Program-made: the position numbers and the translations under genes
DNA from: Diplonema japonicum
Taxonomy: Eukaryota; Euglenozoa; Diplonemea; Diplonemida; Diplonemidae
Direction of reading: 5' to 3'
NCBI GenBank assembly: GCA_964019335.1
Contig: OZ025699.1
Location: 62,001 to 126,000 of the forward strand
Length of the DNA: 64,000 bases
Part shown: positions 1 through 10,186 of the stretch, piece after piece
Layout: each line of letters opens with the position of its first letter
Position numbering within the stretch: position 1 is the stretch's first letter
Notes under the pieces: model-generated
What the model was told of the DNA's origin: nothing
The model's database searches: none
The model's input: only the letters and a program-made list of their open reading frames with translations

Positions 1-135
1 AGTTAGTGGCTGCATAAGGGAAATTGTGGTGGCTACAGTAAAAAGTGGAAAAAAAAGTTGGAGGTTGAAGGCGACGGTGGAAAAATAGTTATTTGGTTAC
101 CGTGGACGTTGTTTTTCTCTTTCTTTTCTTTTTAT

Positions 136-172
136 AAATTCCACTTCTTTTTCGACCTGCTAAGGCCGCACC
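136..172. repeat. short dispersed repeat, copy 1
   Basis: A stretch ending in cgacctgctaaggccgcacc is nearly the same as 21233-21270. It may be the edge of a larger degraded dispersed element. No coding content was seen in bases 1-197. Confidence 0.5.
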
Positions 173-197
173 GGCTTTGTCAAATCCCTGTGGCCCA

Positions 198-617
198 GAA
201 ATGAATGCCGTACACACAGAACGCGTGCGCAGCAAAATCTAAATAAGAAAAGTGCGTTCTAACTACGCAGCAAAATCTGGGAAAATGCGTACAGCCCCTT
301 ACAGGTACAGGAAACGGATGAGAGGGGCGAATGGGAGTGCGGCACAAAAACGGATGGAAGAGAGGGTGGAAGGGTGGAAGGGCACATGCGATCCAAGTCT
401 CTATCAGACGTTACTCTTCGTCATTGGGATCTAGAAGAGAACCTCCCGCTGACTGCGTGCAGGTGACATTCCGTTTGTTGACAAGAGAATCGGCTCTGTC
501 ATCCCAATGGCCGGTCTTTGGGCTTCTCATCCCTGAACCATGCCCACCGAGCAAAATCTAAGTGCGAATTCGAATAACGCGTACGTACGGTGGTACGCCG
601 ACAACGTGGCCCTGGGA
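198..617. repeat. palindromic MITE-like element (Z2 family), rearranged copy
   Basis: The segment shares blocks with the complete Z2 copy at 10860-11503: the cgcagcaaaatctgggaaa block, the block after it with 'gaggggcgaatgggagtg', and a right end reading cgccgacaacgtggccctggg. The left terminal repeat is missing or scrambled. No protein can be supported; the short ORFs here are chance. A DNA-transposon derivative moved by another element is the simplest reading. Confidence 0.55.
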
Positions 618-893
618 GGGGGGGGAGGGGGGGGAACAAGCAGATGGTGTAAAAGTAAATGAAATGAGAGAAACGAGAGCGGCACTGAAAATCGAAGTAA
701 GAGAACGAGAACGGAAAACATTCAGGCTTTTAAACCAAAAGGGTGGTGCTTTTAGTAATGTCTGGGGGGAAACCCAAATAAGAGAACGAGAAAGAAGAAT
801 AAGAAAAAAGGAGGGAAAGGGGGGGCTTATCTCTTGAAAAAAAACAGTGGGCACCCCTTACCCTTTGATGTCAAGCTGTATTATTCTCTGCTA
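600..893. repeat. 3' flank shared with the paralogous gene at 12496
   Basis: Purine-rich sequence with g-runs, 'acaagcagatg', 'gagagaaacga' and 'gggcttatctctt' recurs in the same order at 12321-12480, downstream of the paralogous gene. The duplication therefore covers the 3' untranslated region as well as the coding sequence. Confidence 0.7.
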
Positions 894-1874
894 TCAATAC
901 GGTGACGCCCCCTTTTTTTCGATGTAAAACTTGGTCAAAGCAGTGGCAATGAGCAACATTACACCAGTAGCACCGAACCAAGCAATGCAAATGTTACGCC
1001 ACTGGTCATCCTTGTACCCCGTGATCTTGTCCACGTACTGTTGGGTCTGAAACCTGCTCTGAGAGTTGAACTCCATCATGTGATGGAAGCGAGAGGGCCC
1101 GGAGTAGGGAATCTTATCCCGCTGCTCAGACTCCAAGTACTCCGACTGAGCCAACTTCCTGATGATGGTGAACGCCGCATTCTGTTGGAACCCACAGTCC
1201 TGCGCGGTAGGGTCATTTGCAATGCACCCAGCATAAACAGGAGGGTCGAACTTGCACCCTTTCACGCTTCCAGTGTACACAATCGGGGCGGAAACCCATG
1301 AGCTGCCACGCTCCGACTTCACTGACTTCCTGCCCCAGTCAAGGCCCCATTCCTCATCGACTAAAGTGTAGTATGTGATGTTCGTTTTGATGGTCAAAGC
1401 GGAGGGGTTAGGTGCGATGTGGCAGCCGATAAGGGCCTCCCCGCCTGACGCCAGAGACCTCTCAGCCAGCTCCAGCTGCCTCCATGACAAGTTCGGTTCC
1501 AAGAACCCCATTGTTGCCATTGTGACATAGAATGCGAGGGCACAGCCACAGCTGAAGAACAGAGCCACATTATGGTCATCTATGAGCACAATGGTCGGCA
1601 GCAGGCACACGACAACCCACCCCAAACCCCCAAACCAGTTGTAGTACTGGATCGTAGTATTGTAGTCCCGGTCTGTTTCTTCTGCAGGTGCCGTAGAGAG
1701 GTGTGCGGTTATCCCCGCATCATGTGTGGTCGTCTCTACGCGGCGGTTGGCAATGGTCTCCGTCAACAATATCTGGCGTCCGATCACCTCCTCCAGGTGC
1801 ACGTTCAGCATCATTATACACGTCCACCAGACCCACACCAAGATCAACACTCCGAAAGCAGCACAGGGCTTCAT
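894..1874 (-). CDS. four-span membrane protein (tetraspanin-like topology), paralogue 1
   Basis: Intact ORF of 326 residues. Hydrophobic segments lie near residues 5-24, 80-98, 103-124 and 295-316, giving short N and C tails, a first loop (about 25-79) and a large second loop (about 125-294). The loops carry N-glycosylation sequons (NTTI, NITY) and several cysteines (GCH, GCKF, GCIA, DCGF), which suggests they are outside the cytoplasm. The tetraspanin CCG motif is absent, so only the topology is tetraspanin-like. It differs from the paralogue at 12496-13383 mainly by a longer threonine-rich first loop. The ORF ends in TGA followed at once by TAG. The start is the ATG giving MKPCAAFGV, which aligns with the paralogue. 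Function unknown. Confidence 0.85.
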   Translation of the reverse strand: MKPCAAFGVLILVWVWWTCIMMLNVHLEEVIGRQILLTETIANRRVETTTHDAGITAHLSTAPAEETDRDYNTTIQYYNWFGGLGWVVVCLLPTIVLIDDHNVALFFSCGCALAFYVTMATMGFLEPNLSWRQLELAERSLASGGEALIGCHIAPNPSALTIKTNITYYTLVDEEWGLDWGRKSVKSERGSSWVSAPIVYTGSVKGCKFDPPVYAGCIANDPTAQDCGFQQNAAFTIIRKLAQSEYLESEQRDKIPYSGPSRFHHMMEFNSQSRFQTQQYVDKITGYKDDQWRNICIAWFGATGVMLLIATALTKFYIEKKGASPY

Positions 1875-1982
1875 CTTCCTTGTCTCCTTTTTCTTTTTGT
1901 CTTGCCTGTTGTATTTTTTTTTTCTTTTCTGATGTGATGAAGAATGAACTTTTTGGTTTCTTCATGAACCACCCTGCCCTGA

Positions 1983-2475
1983 CTATGATGCCGTGAGCGT
2001 CTTGCGGAGTCGAGTGATGCAGTCCCGCTTGTAAGCGGCTTTCAGTTCCATCAGCTTGTCGTGCATGGAGTGGGTGGCGAAAATGCGCCTCCTTGAGAAA
2101 CCGAACAGTAGCTGGTTTACCTCCAATGGCGATGAGGGACTTCACACTTCTTCTGTTTGTGCTGGGAAGGGGCGTCGCGTCTTCCGTGCCCTGCATGCTG
2201 CGTTTATTTTCATGATCAGCGCCTTGATCCTGAATGCCCTTTCTTCCAGCCTCTCCTTCTGGCCTCCTAATGATTGCCCATTCAACATCAACCACAGCCA
2301 GCTCCACATCTGACTGGTGTCCCCCTCCATCCAGCGCACATCCAGGGTTGCGCACCCACGGAAGCGGCTGTGTCCTGACGCTGTTCACGTCCCGCTTCTC
2401 CACCACCGCGGCCAAGTATCGCTGCAGCTTTTCCAGGCGCGCAAAGACGTGTCCTCTCGGCAGAAGTGCGTGCAG
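1983..2475 (-). pseudogene. degraded ORF with charged C-terminal module
   Basis: Protein-like segments appear in different frames: a first part containing FARLEKLQRYLAAVVEK, then a part with KERLEERAFRIKALIMKINA, and a final part ending KLMELKAAYKRD and RLRKTLTAS before TAG. The parts need at least one frame change and one in-frame TGA, so no intact gene is present. The final basic helix is repeated at about 20800-20870 in a similar fragment, which suggests a dispersed gene or element remnant. Family not recognised. Confidence 0.4.
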
Positions 2476-2499
2476 CTCAAGACACAGTCGTCCGAGACA

Positions 2500-3475
2500 C
2501 GGTCTGTGTACCTACCAGAAGAACGAGGACGCCTGCTCATGAGGAGGACATGGCAAGAAGTGGCTTGTCTACACCGCCGGACTGTGGTAGGTGAGGAAGA
2601 CTTCGCTGGAACAGGTCTTCTTTTTGGTGGTGATATGTGTGTTGTGTGGGAGGCGGATAGCACCTTCTTTTTCAAGTCCGCGAGGCCGAGAAAGAGAAGC
2701 TGCTGCACTGAGGTCACGACACTCAGTCAGTGCGATGCATCCTTCCATGCCCGGAAGGGAGGTGGGTCTTCTGCGGTAGTGTAATGATGTGCAACACAAC
2801 GCTACTTAACCAGACACAGTCCAACATGGCTCAACCGCACTTCTTCGGTGGGTTCAAGTCGCAAAATAAAAGCTTGGACCCTTAGCTCCGTCGGATAATA
2901 GGGATGCTGCATTGAGTGGTTTTCATGATTCCACCCACCCCACCCCACCCCACCCCACCCCAGCCTGTCAGTTTGTTGTTATATTTTAATACGAATGCAG
3001 AAAATAGAGACAAAAGAAAGGTGGTTGGGAAGGAGAACACTTTTTTCTTTTATTGGGGTGGGGGGAGTCAAGCTAAAAAACACTGCAAATCTCAGTCATG
3101 CATACCTCTTTGCAAAAAAAAAAAAAAAAAGAGGGGGGCTGAAATGTTGTCGAAAAGGGAAAGAAAGAAAAAACACCAAGTAAAAACAGAAAAAGCAGAA
3201 GAAATGCATACGAAAACAGAGTAAGTAAGGTAAAAATAAACAAAGAAAAGTAAGACGAAGGGAGCCAATTTCTAGACCAAACGTCAGAGGGAAGAAAACC
3301 ACAAAAAAGTACTGGTGCCATGCCTAACAGATCCATCCGAGAAGGAAAAGAAACACACTCAATCATTTTCCATCGCAAGAGGGGAGGGGGAGCTAAAGGA
3401 GTTGAAAAAACCTTTTTTTCTTTCATTTATCTACTTTTGTCAGCAGCCCTAATCGACTCTGCTACGTCAGCAGTG
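2500..3475. other. spacer without a supported gene
   Basis: No convincing ORF. It holds a (CCCCA)n microsatellite at about 2931-2961 and an A-run at 3113-3130. Part of it should be the 3' region of the kinase gene that ends at 3476. Confidence 0.5.
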
Positions 3476-5935
3476 CTACTGCCTTAACTTCTCAAGCTCC
3501 TCGGGGAGACACAAGCTGTTGTTGGCTTTGACTGCCTTAAGGGAGGTGCACCCACACAAGAACTTATAGCCAATGCTGGTGATCTTGGAAAGCGGTGTGA
3601 GATCGATCGCCTCAAGGGAGCTGCACTCATACAAGAACCTATCGCCGATGCTGGTGATCTTGGAAAGCGGTGTGAGATCGATCGCCACAAGGGAGCTGCA
3701 CCCAAACAAGAACGAATCGCCGATGCTGGTGACTTGGGAAAGCGGTGGGAGATCGATCGCCACAAGGGAGCTGCACCCAGACAAGAACCCATTGCCGATG
3801 CTGGTGATCTTGGAAAGCAGTGTGAGATCGATCGTTTCAAGGGAGCTGCACCCACACAAGAACGAATCGCCGATGCTGGTGATCTTGGAAAGCGGTGTGA
3901 GATCGATCGCCACAAGGGAGCTGCACTCTAACAAGAAATACTCACCGATGCTGGTGATCTTGGAAAGCGGTGTGAGATCGATCGCCACAAGGGAGCTGCA
4001 CCCACACAAGAAATACTCACCGATGCTGGTGATCTTGGAAAGCGGTGTGAGATCGATCGTTTCAAGGGAGCTGCACCCTAACAAGAAATACTCACCGATG
4101 CTGGTGATCTTGGAAAGCGGTGGGAGATCGATCGCCACAAGGGAGCTGCACCCAGACAAAAACCAATCGCCGATGCTGGTGATCTTGGAAAGCGGTGTGA
4201 GATCGATCGTTTCAAGGGAGCTGCACCTATCCAAGAACCCATGGCCGATGCTGATGTTGGAAAGGGTGACGGACCCTGCACAAACAGGTGGGTCGAGAGA
4301 GACACGGAGTGACCTCAGCCGAGGTGTTATGTCATCTTGCTTTCCTAGGAAGTCATCAGCGATGTCGCCCTGCACACCCTTCAGAACCACATGTTCAAAG
4401 CTTAAGACAATGGGAACGTACCTCTTCTCCACATCAACTACGGAAGCCCCTGTGAAGTCAATCACCAAGAAGGGTGGGTGTTCCTTCAGCTTTTCAAGCA
4501 ACTCAAGCTCGTTGTGCTTCACCATCACCACCTGCATCTTTCCTATTATTTCCGAGAACCCCTCCATGCCTTCTTCCCACTCCACAACGAGGCCCTTCCT
4601 CTTCACTTCTTCCTCTGAAGTGAGCTGGCTTGCATCCTTCAAGGCCGCAACGGGATGCTGCTGATGTTGGTTCGGATCGTGGTGGTGGTGCATGCTGTTC
4701 TTGTTCTTGTTGCTGTTGTCGTTGTCGTTGTGGGTGTGCTCAGGGAAAACCCTCACCCGTCCCTTGTCTTGGAAGACAGTCGTGCTGTCGGCATCCACGA
4801 ACAGATCGAAGTCGCTTCTGAAGACCTCCACCCTGCGAACCCGTCCCAGCCCGTCCTCTGCGAAGGCCTTCTCAGCCGCAACCCGAACATCCTCCACACC
4901 CGACCCCACAGCCACACGGAGCAGCCTCTTCCTCTCCTCACCGAGGAGGTGAGCAATCGCCACAAGATCCATGAGCTGCAAAGACATGTTGGAGGGACAA
5001 GGAGAAGGAGAAGGAGAAGAAGGAGAAGAAGAAGGACTGCTTGGGGGGGTGCCGTCGAGAATCTCCAGAACACGAGTGCTGCTGGGCCTGTCCACAGGGT
5101 CGGGAAGGAGGAGGGCGCAGACCACGGTGCAGAGCTGCTTGTCGGACAGGTGCTTCTCGAGGAGGACGACTGCTTCGCGGTGTGCCTTCTCCCGCTGCTC
5201 AGGGTGGGGATTGCAGAGACTCCTGACCGTCACCTCCACAATGCCCTGTCCAAACATGCAGAGACAGGCCGTCACCCCCAAAGCCCACATGTCCGCCTTG
5301 AAGGAGTAGTGGCCCTCCCCGAAGAACTCGGGTGCCATGAAGAGAGGTGTCCCTGCCAGTGTTGTGACCTTCTCCTCCCCGGTCACGACCTTCCGCCCGA
5401 GCCCAAGGTCTCCCAGTGCGAACACCTTCTCGCTGCCGCCACCATCTCCGACGAGCACGTTGGCGGGCTTCACGTCACGGTGGATCACCTGCTTCCTCTC
5501 GTGCAGGTACGACAGCCCCCTGCACACCTCCCGAAGCATCTGAAGTACTACTTTCTCCCCAACCTTTCCCTTCTTCACGAGCTGCTCCAGAGTCCCCTCG
5601 TAGAGGGTCATCACGATGCACACCGTCGTCGCCCCGTCCCCAGCAAGGAACACCTCGTGGGCCTTCACGATGTGCGGGTGCTCCACCTTGATCAACAGGA
5701 ACGCCTCCGCGAGACCCTCGTTCGCCTTGTCAGTAGTCCCACACCTCAGAAGCTTCACCGCGAACACCTTCCCATCCTTCACCGCCCTCCACACCTCCCC
5801 GAATGAACCCTTCCCGAGCTTCTCCTCCAAGCGGTACCCTTTCAGCATCTCCCCTCTTTGCCACATTCTATTTTGTTTCTCCTCCCCCTTCCCGTTCACT
5901 GTGGTGTGGTCAAGGTGACTTGAGAAATGAGACAA
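3476..5935 (-). CDS. serine/threonine protein kinase fused to leucine-rich repeats
   Basis: Intact 819-residue ORF. The N-terminal kinase domain (about 34-295) has the glycine loop GKGSFGEV (41-48), the ATP lysine K61, the catalytic HRDVKPAN (from 152), DLG in place of DFG (176-178) and APE (201-203), so an active Ser/Thr kinase of NEK-like general type is expected. A Ser/Pro linker (about 290-315) and an Asn/His-rich stretch follow. The C-terminal part is nine near-identical 25-residue repeats of the form CSSLxAIDLTPLSKITSIGxxFL, a BspA-like leucine-rich repeat, plus a degenerate last one. No membrane span is seen, so it is probably cytoplasmic, with the repeats binding a partner. Met24 or Met30 could be the real start. 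LRR proteins with this repeat style are, to my recollection, common in bodonids. Confidence 0.9.
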   Translation of the reverse strand: MSHFSSHLDHTTVNGKGEEKQNRMWQRGEMLKGYRLEEKLGKGSFGEVWRAVKDGKVFAVKLLRCGTTDKANEGLAEAFLLIKVEHPHIVKAHEVFLAGDGATTVCIVMTLYEGTLEQLVKKGKVGEKVVLQMLREVCRGLSYLHERKQVIHRDVKPANVLVGDGGGSEKVFALGDLGLGRKVVTGEEKVTTLAGTPLFMAPEFFGEGHYSFKADMWALGVTACLCMFGQGIVEVTVRSLCNPHPEQREKAHREAVVLLEKHLSDKQLCTVVCALLLPDPVDRPSSTRVLEILDGTPPSSPSSSPSSPSPSPCPSNMSLQLMDLVAIAHLLGEERKRLLRVAVGSGVEDVRVAAEKAFAEDGLGRVRRVEVFRSDFDLFVDADSTTVFQDKGRVRVFPEHTHNDNDNSNKNKNSMHHHHDPNQHQQHPVAALKDASQLTSEEEVKRKGLVVEWEEGMEGFSEIIGKMQVVMVKHNELELLEKLKEHPPFLVIDFTGASVVDVEKRYVPIVLSFEHVVLKGVQGDIADDFLGKQDDITPRLRSLRVSLDPPVCAGSVTLSNISIGHGFLDRCSSLETIDLTPLSKITSIGDWFLSGCSSLVAIDLPPLSKITSIGEYFLLGCSSLETIDLTPLSKITSIGEYFLCGCSSLVAIDLTPLSKITSIGEYFLLECSSLVAIDLTPLSKITSIGDSFLCGCSSLETIDLTLLSKITSIGNGFLSGCSSLVAIDLPPLSQVTSIGDSFLFGCSSLVAIDLTPLSKITSIGDRFLYECSSLEAIDLTPLSKITSIGYKFLCGCTSLKAVKANNSLCLPEELEKLRQ
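3540..4270 (-). repeat. 75-bp in-gene tandem array (about 9.5 units)
   Basis: A 75-bp unit coding one 25-residue leucine-rich repeat recurs with only a few changes per unit (core gatgctggtgatcttggaaa, next core gatcgatcgcc). Such nucleotide identity points to recent expansion or gene conversion. It is coding, not a CRISPR array. Confidence 0.9.
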
Positions 5936-5965
5936 TACTCAAAAGTAAGGTAAAGAATACAATCT

Positions 5966-5990
5966 CACTCGAAAAGAAAAAAAAACTCCC
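5966..5990 (-). promoter_or_regulatory. polypyrimidine tract and AG upstream of the kinase gene (possible trans-splice acceptor)
   Basis: On the coding strand a T9CTTTTC tract is followed by GAG about 30 bp before the kinase start codon. In kinetoplastids this arrangement marks spliced-leader addition. It is inference from pattern only. Confidence 0.4.
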
Positions 5991-7864
5991 TCCCCAGCTG
6001 GCCTACACAGGGCATAAATCACAAATATGCTCTTGTATTCCTTGTGTGGGCAAAAGGGGCTGTTTGTTTGTTAGGCTGTTTTTTGAAAGGGAGCCAGATG
6101 GCCCTATGGTGAAGATGAACATCATGATGAAGGAGCTGGTGCACCGCAAAATCTGGGAAAGTGCGCACGGCGCACGGCCCCTTACAGGTAAAGGCAACGG
6201 ATTTTACAAACCAACGAACTGCTGTGTAGTGGTAGCAAAAAGAAGAAGAAAAAAAAAAAGAAAAACATCAAGGAAGGCAAGCTACTTAAAGGCATCACCG
6301 CCTTCATCATGCCCTTCGTGCTTCGACATCGCCACACTCTGTGTCGCCTGCACCCGTCGAGCTCCATCAAGAGAAGCTGCTTTTTTGGGTCCCACTCTTC
6401 CTCCATGGGGCAGAACCTCGCTGCTACCTTCCAGCTACATTGGAGTTAGACAACATTTTCCTTTTTTTTGTTTCATTGTTTTTGCATCAAAAAAGAATTT
6501 CTGGGGTTGTGTTTCTTTTGTTTCTTTTTTTTTTTTTTCTTTATTATTTTCTGACGCTTTTCCTTTCAAGTATGTGGCTGCGTTGCATCTTCCAGGATCC
6601 GCTTGTCTCACCGCCTTCTTGTCGACGTCGATCGTCGTGTTGATGTTGACCCCTAAAAAAAGATCAAATCAATGAGATTCCTATGATGCTTCCTTGCCCC
6701 ACTCGCCCCCCTTGATCTTCCTCGTTATTCACTGAGTTGCGATGGATAATCTTTATTCTAATACCAGCTCTTCTGCTCTCTTTTGAGTACGGGTATGCAT
6801 GCGATCGGAGGTTCAGCGCAATAGGCGGCTTTGATCTCGGACGTGAAGTCAGAAAACAGTTCATGTGGGGTGGGGCGTCGTTGTTACTCTTCATCCGCCG
6901 GTGCTTCGCACGCATGTCATCCCTATGCCTCGAAGCTAGAACCGACCTCGCAACAAACTGGTTCTGCCTCCCATTAATATAAAGCAACGTGACCCCCCAG
7001 CAATCCTGAAAGTAATTCTCAACACCCTATTTTCTGAACGGGGACGGGTATATCAGTGCTCGCTCCCAAGTGACCACGGGCTCTCGGGCCGCACACCACC
7101 TCCAAAATCCCTGTGGGCGGGATTGTTAAGTTTCTCGGAAAGACAAATATAGGGTTTGGGTTTTCATCGGACCACTTCCCACCTGTGTGCTCGTCATTTT
7201 CAGCTTGCGGTGCGACCGCTTTCCGACGTTTGAAAATAGTGGCAACACGACAATCACCGATCTTGACAGAAAAATACATCCTCGTGGGCACGGTTCAACT
7301 CCGGAAGACGACAGTGGGCAGAAAAACGAAAAAGGAGGCCAGCAAGTTTGAAGGTTATCTTCAAGAAATTCAATAGGAAAAAGGCTTAAAGAGAAGAGAA
7401 GCAGGGACCAAGAAGGAAAGTGTATCGGGGCCGAGTTAAGAGCCAAGAAGAATAAGTAACAAAATAAACCAAACCCATGGTTCAATATTTTTATATAAAA
7501 AAAAAAAAGAGAGAAAAAAAATATCTCCTGCAACTAAACTTATGGGAGAACGGGGCGGATTCCCTTTCCATCCCGTTTTCTTTTTTTTGTGGGGGGAGGT
7601 AAATTCACCTAGAACCCAAAAAAGTCGAAAATTCACTCATGGTTTTTTCTTTTTTTTTTTCTTTTTTTTTTCTTTTTCTTTTTTTTCTTCTTCTTCTTTT
7701 TTGGTTCCTGGGGGGCTCTGAAAGGCTGAGCAGGGGTAAATAATAGCTACGAGAAAAAAAAGAAAAAAAAAATGAACCGAATTTTGGACTTTTTTGGGTA
7801 CTAAGTGAATTTCGGTACTAAGCGAATAGCCTTTCTTTCTTTTCTTTTTTTCTTCTTTTCTTCT
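5991..7864. other. spacer without a supported gene
   Basis: No ORF looks like a conserved protein. A Z2-like fragment (gcaaaatctgggaaagtgcg) lies at 6145-6190. A short plus-strand ORF at 6737-6982 begins with a hydrophobic stretch but has no other support. Long T and A runs lie at 6526-6542 and 7640-7700. Confidence 0.45.
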
Positions 7865-8887
7865 TCACACATTTTCCTCATCAGAGTTCGGATCGGACGG
7901 GTTTTTCTCTTTGACGAACATCCATCTCCCCTTGGCGGTGCCTCCTTCGCCCCGTCCGCCTGTTCGTGAGCGTTTTGCCTTCGGCTTCGATGCCTGTTTC
8001 GCAGCCTCGGCTCTCATGTGCTCCTGTTCCTCCTGAAGGGCTCGGACCTGATTTTGAAGATTTTGGTTTTCATTCTGCAGCGCTTCCTTGTGCGCAGCAG
8101 ACGCTTCGTACTCAGTACGTATGTTCCTGTTCTCGCTTTCGAGCTCCTTCTGACGCAACGCTGCCATGTGTTCTGTCTCACTGGCCTCGTCACGCAGTTT
8201 CTCCAACCTGCGTTCCATAGACGCGTGCTGCGCATGTGCGGCTTTCATCTCTTCGATCTGTTGGCCCATGGCTCTGTTTTGAGCCTCTGTAGTGCGCATT
8301 CTTCTTAGTGTGTGGTCTCTTTCTTCATTTGCCTGCTTCTCGCGTTGCTCCACACGCTGCATCTCGGCGTCTCGTGTGTGGTCCTCACCTCTGCCCCGTG
8401 ATCTGCTCCTCCTCGGGTTTGGTGTTGGTTCCACTTCCGGTTCAGGAGGATAGCAAGCGGGTTGGTAGCTTCCTTGGTTTGCATAATACATGGCACCAGG
8501 AGGTGGGGCAAAGTTGCTATGTATAAGAGGTGCTGTGTACACATCTGGGTGTACCTTACCTCGAGGTCCTTGTTCCCGTGCCTGTGCCAGTCTTTTCCTT
8601 CGGTAGTACAACATGAAGAAGAGTAGTATGCAGCAGCACACAGAGAGCGCTACGACGAGACCGACGGCCGAGCCGTTGACATGGTGCTTGCAGGACGCGT
8701 CGTCCGCGGGGCAGGAGCCGTCCACACAGCAGCCTCCGCTGCATTCCTTTGTGCGGATAACTGCATTCTTTTCTTTGCTGAAGCAGAATTCGCAGCTCCG
8801 CGAGAAGCAAGTGTCGTCATCATCCGTCCACCACCCACCCGCAGCTCCTGCAGCTAGGCCCACTAGGCATAGGAGCCTCACTGCCAT
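7865..8887 (-). CDS. single-span receptor-like membrane protein with cytoplasmic coiled coil
   Basis: Intact 340-residue ORF. A signal peptide (about 1-18, MAVRLLCLVGLAAGAAGG) leads a short ectodomain with eight cysteines (27, 32, 35, 49, 53, 54, 59, 66), which probably forms a compact disulphide knot. One transmembrane helix follows (about 74-95) with a basic stop-transfer YYRRKRL. The rest is cytoplasmic: a Pro/Tyr-rich stretch, then a long heptad-like region rich in E, Q, R and A (about 165-310), predicted to be a coiled coil, and a basic tail KPKAKRSR. The architecture fits a type I surface protein tied to a cytoplasmic scaffold. No family is recognised. The ORF ends in TGA. Confidence 0.75.
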   Translation of the reverse strand: MAVRLLCLVGLAAGAAGGWWTDDDDTCFSRSCEFCFSKEKNAVIRTKECSGGCCVDGSCPADDASCKHHVNGSAVGLVVALSVCCCILLFFMLYYRRKRLAQAREQGPRGKVHPDVYTAPLIHSNFAPPPGAMYYANQGSYQPACYPPEPEVEPTPNPRRSRSRGRGEDHTRDAEMQRVEQREKQANEERDHTLRRMRTTEAQNRAMGQQIEEMKAAHAQHASMERRLEKLRDEASETEHMAALRQKELESENRNIRTEYEASAAHKEALQNENQNLQNQVRALQEEQEHMRAEAAKQASKPKAKRSRTGGRGEGGTAKGRWMFVKEKNPSDPNSDEENV

Positions 8888-9058
8888 GGTAACTACCTGT
8901 AATGGCGTGAGTAGGGGGGGGGTGGTGTTCTTTCGAATCTTTTTTTAAATAATTCTAATGGACTTCTCTTTTTTTTTCTTTCTTTCTACCCCCTGATTTT
9001 CTTTTTTTTTTTTTTTCAAGGTCAAAAGGTCACTTTTTCACGAGCCCGTGCCAGACAT

Positions 9059-9373
9059 TCACCAATGGAGCTGCTGAGGATGAGGGGGGTGTTTCGTTGA
9101 AAGCATTTTGTTGCCCGGTTTTGGCGTTGGCGGGGAAGGCTGACCTTCCACATCGTGCTGAGCATTTCTGGATGAGACCCAAGAAAACATATTCGAGTTC
9201 ATTTGGGGCAAAGGGTGGGCTTTCTTACACTTCGACCACAATGTCCTCTTGTTGCCTGCGGGGCCCTGCTTCAGCTTCTGCAGGCAAGCCATTGAGTCTG
9301 TCAGGAGGTTCATCTGCTTGTCCTGTGCGTTCTCCCCGTTCGGCTTCGTGAGTGCTGTGCTGATCGCCGACAT
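9059..9373 (-). CDS. small ORF, hypothetical
   Basis: A 104-residue ORF beginning MSAISTALTK, hydrophilic, rich in K, Q, P and N, with no signal peptide or span. It lies downstream of nothing recognisable and could be chance. The T-rich tract at 9000-9017 beyond its stop resembles the homopolymer spacers seen between host genes. Confidence 0.25.
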   Translation of the reverse strand: MSAISTALTKPNGENAQDKQMNLLTDSMACLQKLKQGPAGNKRTLWSKCKKAHPLPQMNSNMFSWVSSRNAQHDVEGQPSPPTPKPGNKMLSTKHPPHPQQLHW

Positions 9374-9474
9374 CCTTGCCCGGCCCCGCCCACATGCATT
9401 GCATTCACCATCTTTTTTTCTCCCCCCCCTTCCCTCCTTTTTATTTTAATTTATTTGAGAAAGAATCCCATGTC

Positions 9475-9700
9475 CCCCCCCCCCCCCCCCCCAGGCCTAC
9501 GTTGTCGGCGTACGCGTACGCAGCAAAATCTGGGAAAGTGCAGTACAGCTCCTTTTACCTACAGGTACAGCTACGGGTCAAAGGGCTTACGTTGAATGAG
9601 AGGGGCGAGTGGGAGTGGGGCACATATGACGTTTCCTGAAGAAAACAACAAAATGAATACCGTACGCAAAAAATGCGTACGCAGCAAATCTAACGGCGTC
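9475..9700. repeat. C18 run and Z2-family partial copy
   Basis: A C-run (9475-9492) is followed by the Z2 terminal sequence cctacgttgtcggcgtacg and the first 120 bp of Z2, then a shortened right part (gaatgccgtacgc, aaaaatgcgtacgcagcaaa). It is an internally deleted copy of 10860-11503. Confidence 0.6.
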
Positions 9701-10186
9701 ACATGCCCCGTGGTAAAACTGAAAGAAAAAAAAAGTTTTCAAAAGAAACTTTTTTCTAAGGTCAAAAAAACCACCCAATACCCTCTAAAAATGACCAGAA
9801 AAAAAAAAATAAAAATCCGCCGGATTAGGGCACTTCTGAGCACATTGTTAATGCTTATCTTTTTTTGCATTTTTGAAAACAGTAACCACGGTTTAGTACC
9901 TGTACCTTTGCAACAAACCTACCATCCTAACATCGGGAAGCTGATAGATATTCGTCAGAAATGCCGCGCAAAAGAACACAGAACACAGAAAAGTAGACTG
10001 TACTTCTGCCGTTCAAGCGGTAACGGCGTCCTAAAGAGCCCGCGTTCAAAAGGAGGTACAAACCATGTCAAATTCTAGAGAAATTCAGAAGATACAACAG
10101 CCCAAACCGTGGTCACCTTTTTTAAAAATTGAAAAAATAATGCCTTGGTATGCGTTCTTCTGTTTTCGATGAATGGCTGTGGAGCC

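Noticed and set aside
2931-2961. Telomere-like repeat
   Set aside because: The (CCCCA)n tract is short, internal and does not match the kinetoplastid telomere repeat; a simple microsatellite is enough.
3540-4270. CRISPR-like array of regularly spaced repeats
   Set aside because: The 75-bp units lie in frame inside one gene and code leucine-rich repeats; there are no unique spacers.
3573-5806. Long plus-strand ORFs (363 and 383 codons) opposite the kinase gene
   Set aside because: They are antisense frames of a repetitive, GC-rich gene; the minus-strand frame has clear kinase and LRR motifs.
5803-6675. 290-codon plus-strand ORF as a gene
   Set aside because: It begins inside the antisense of the kinase start, runs through homopolymers, and has low-complexity F/K stretches without a domain.
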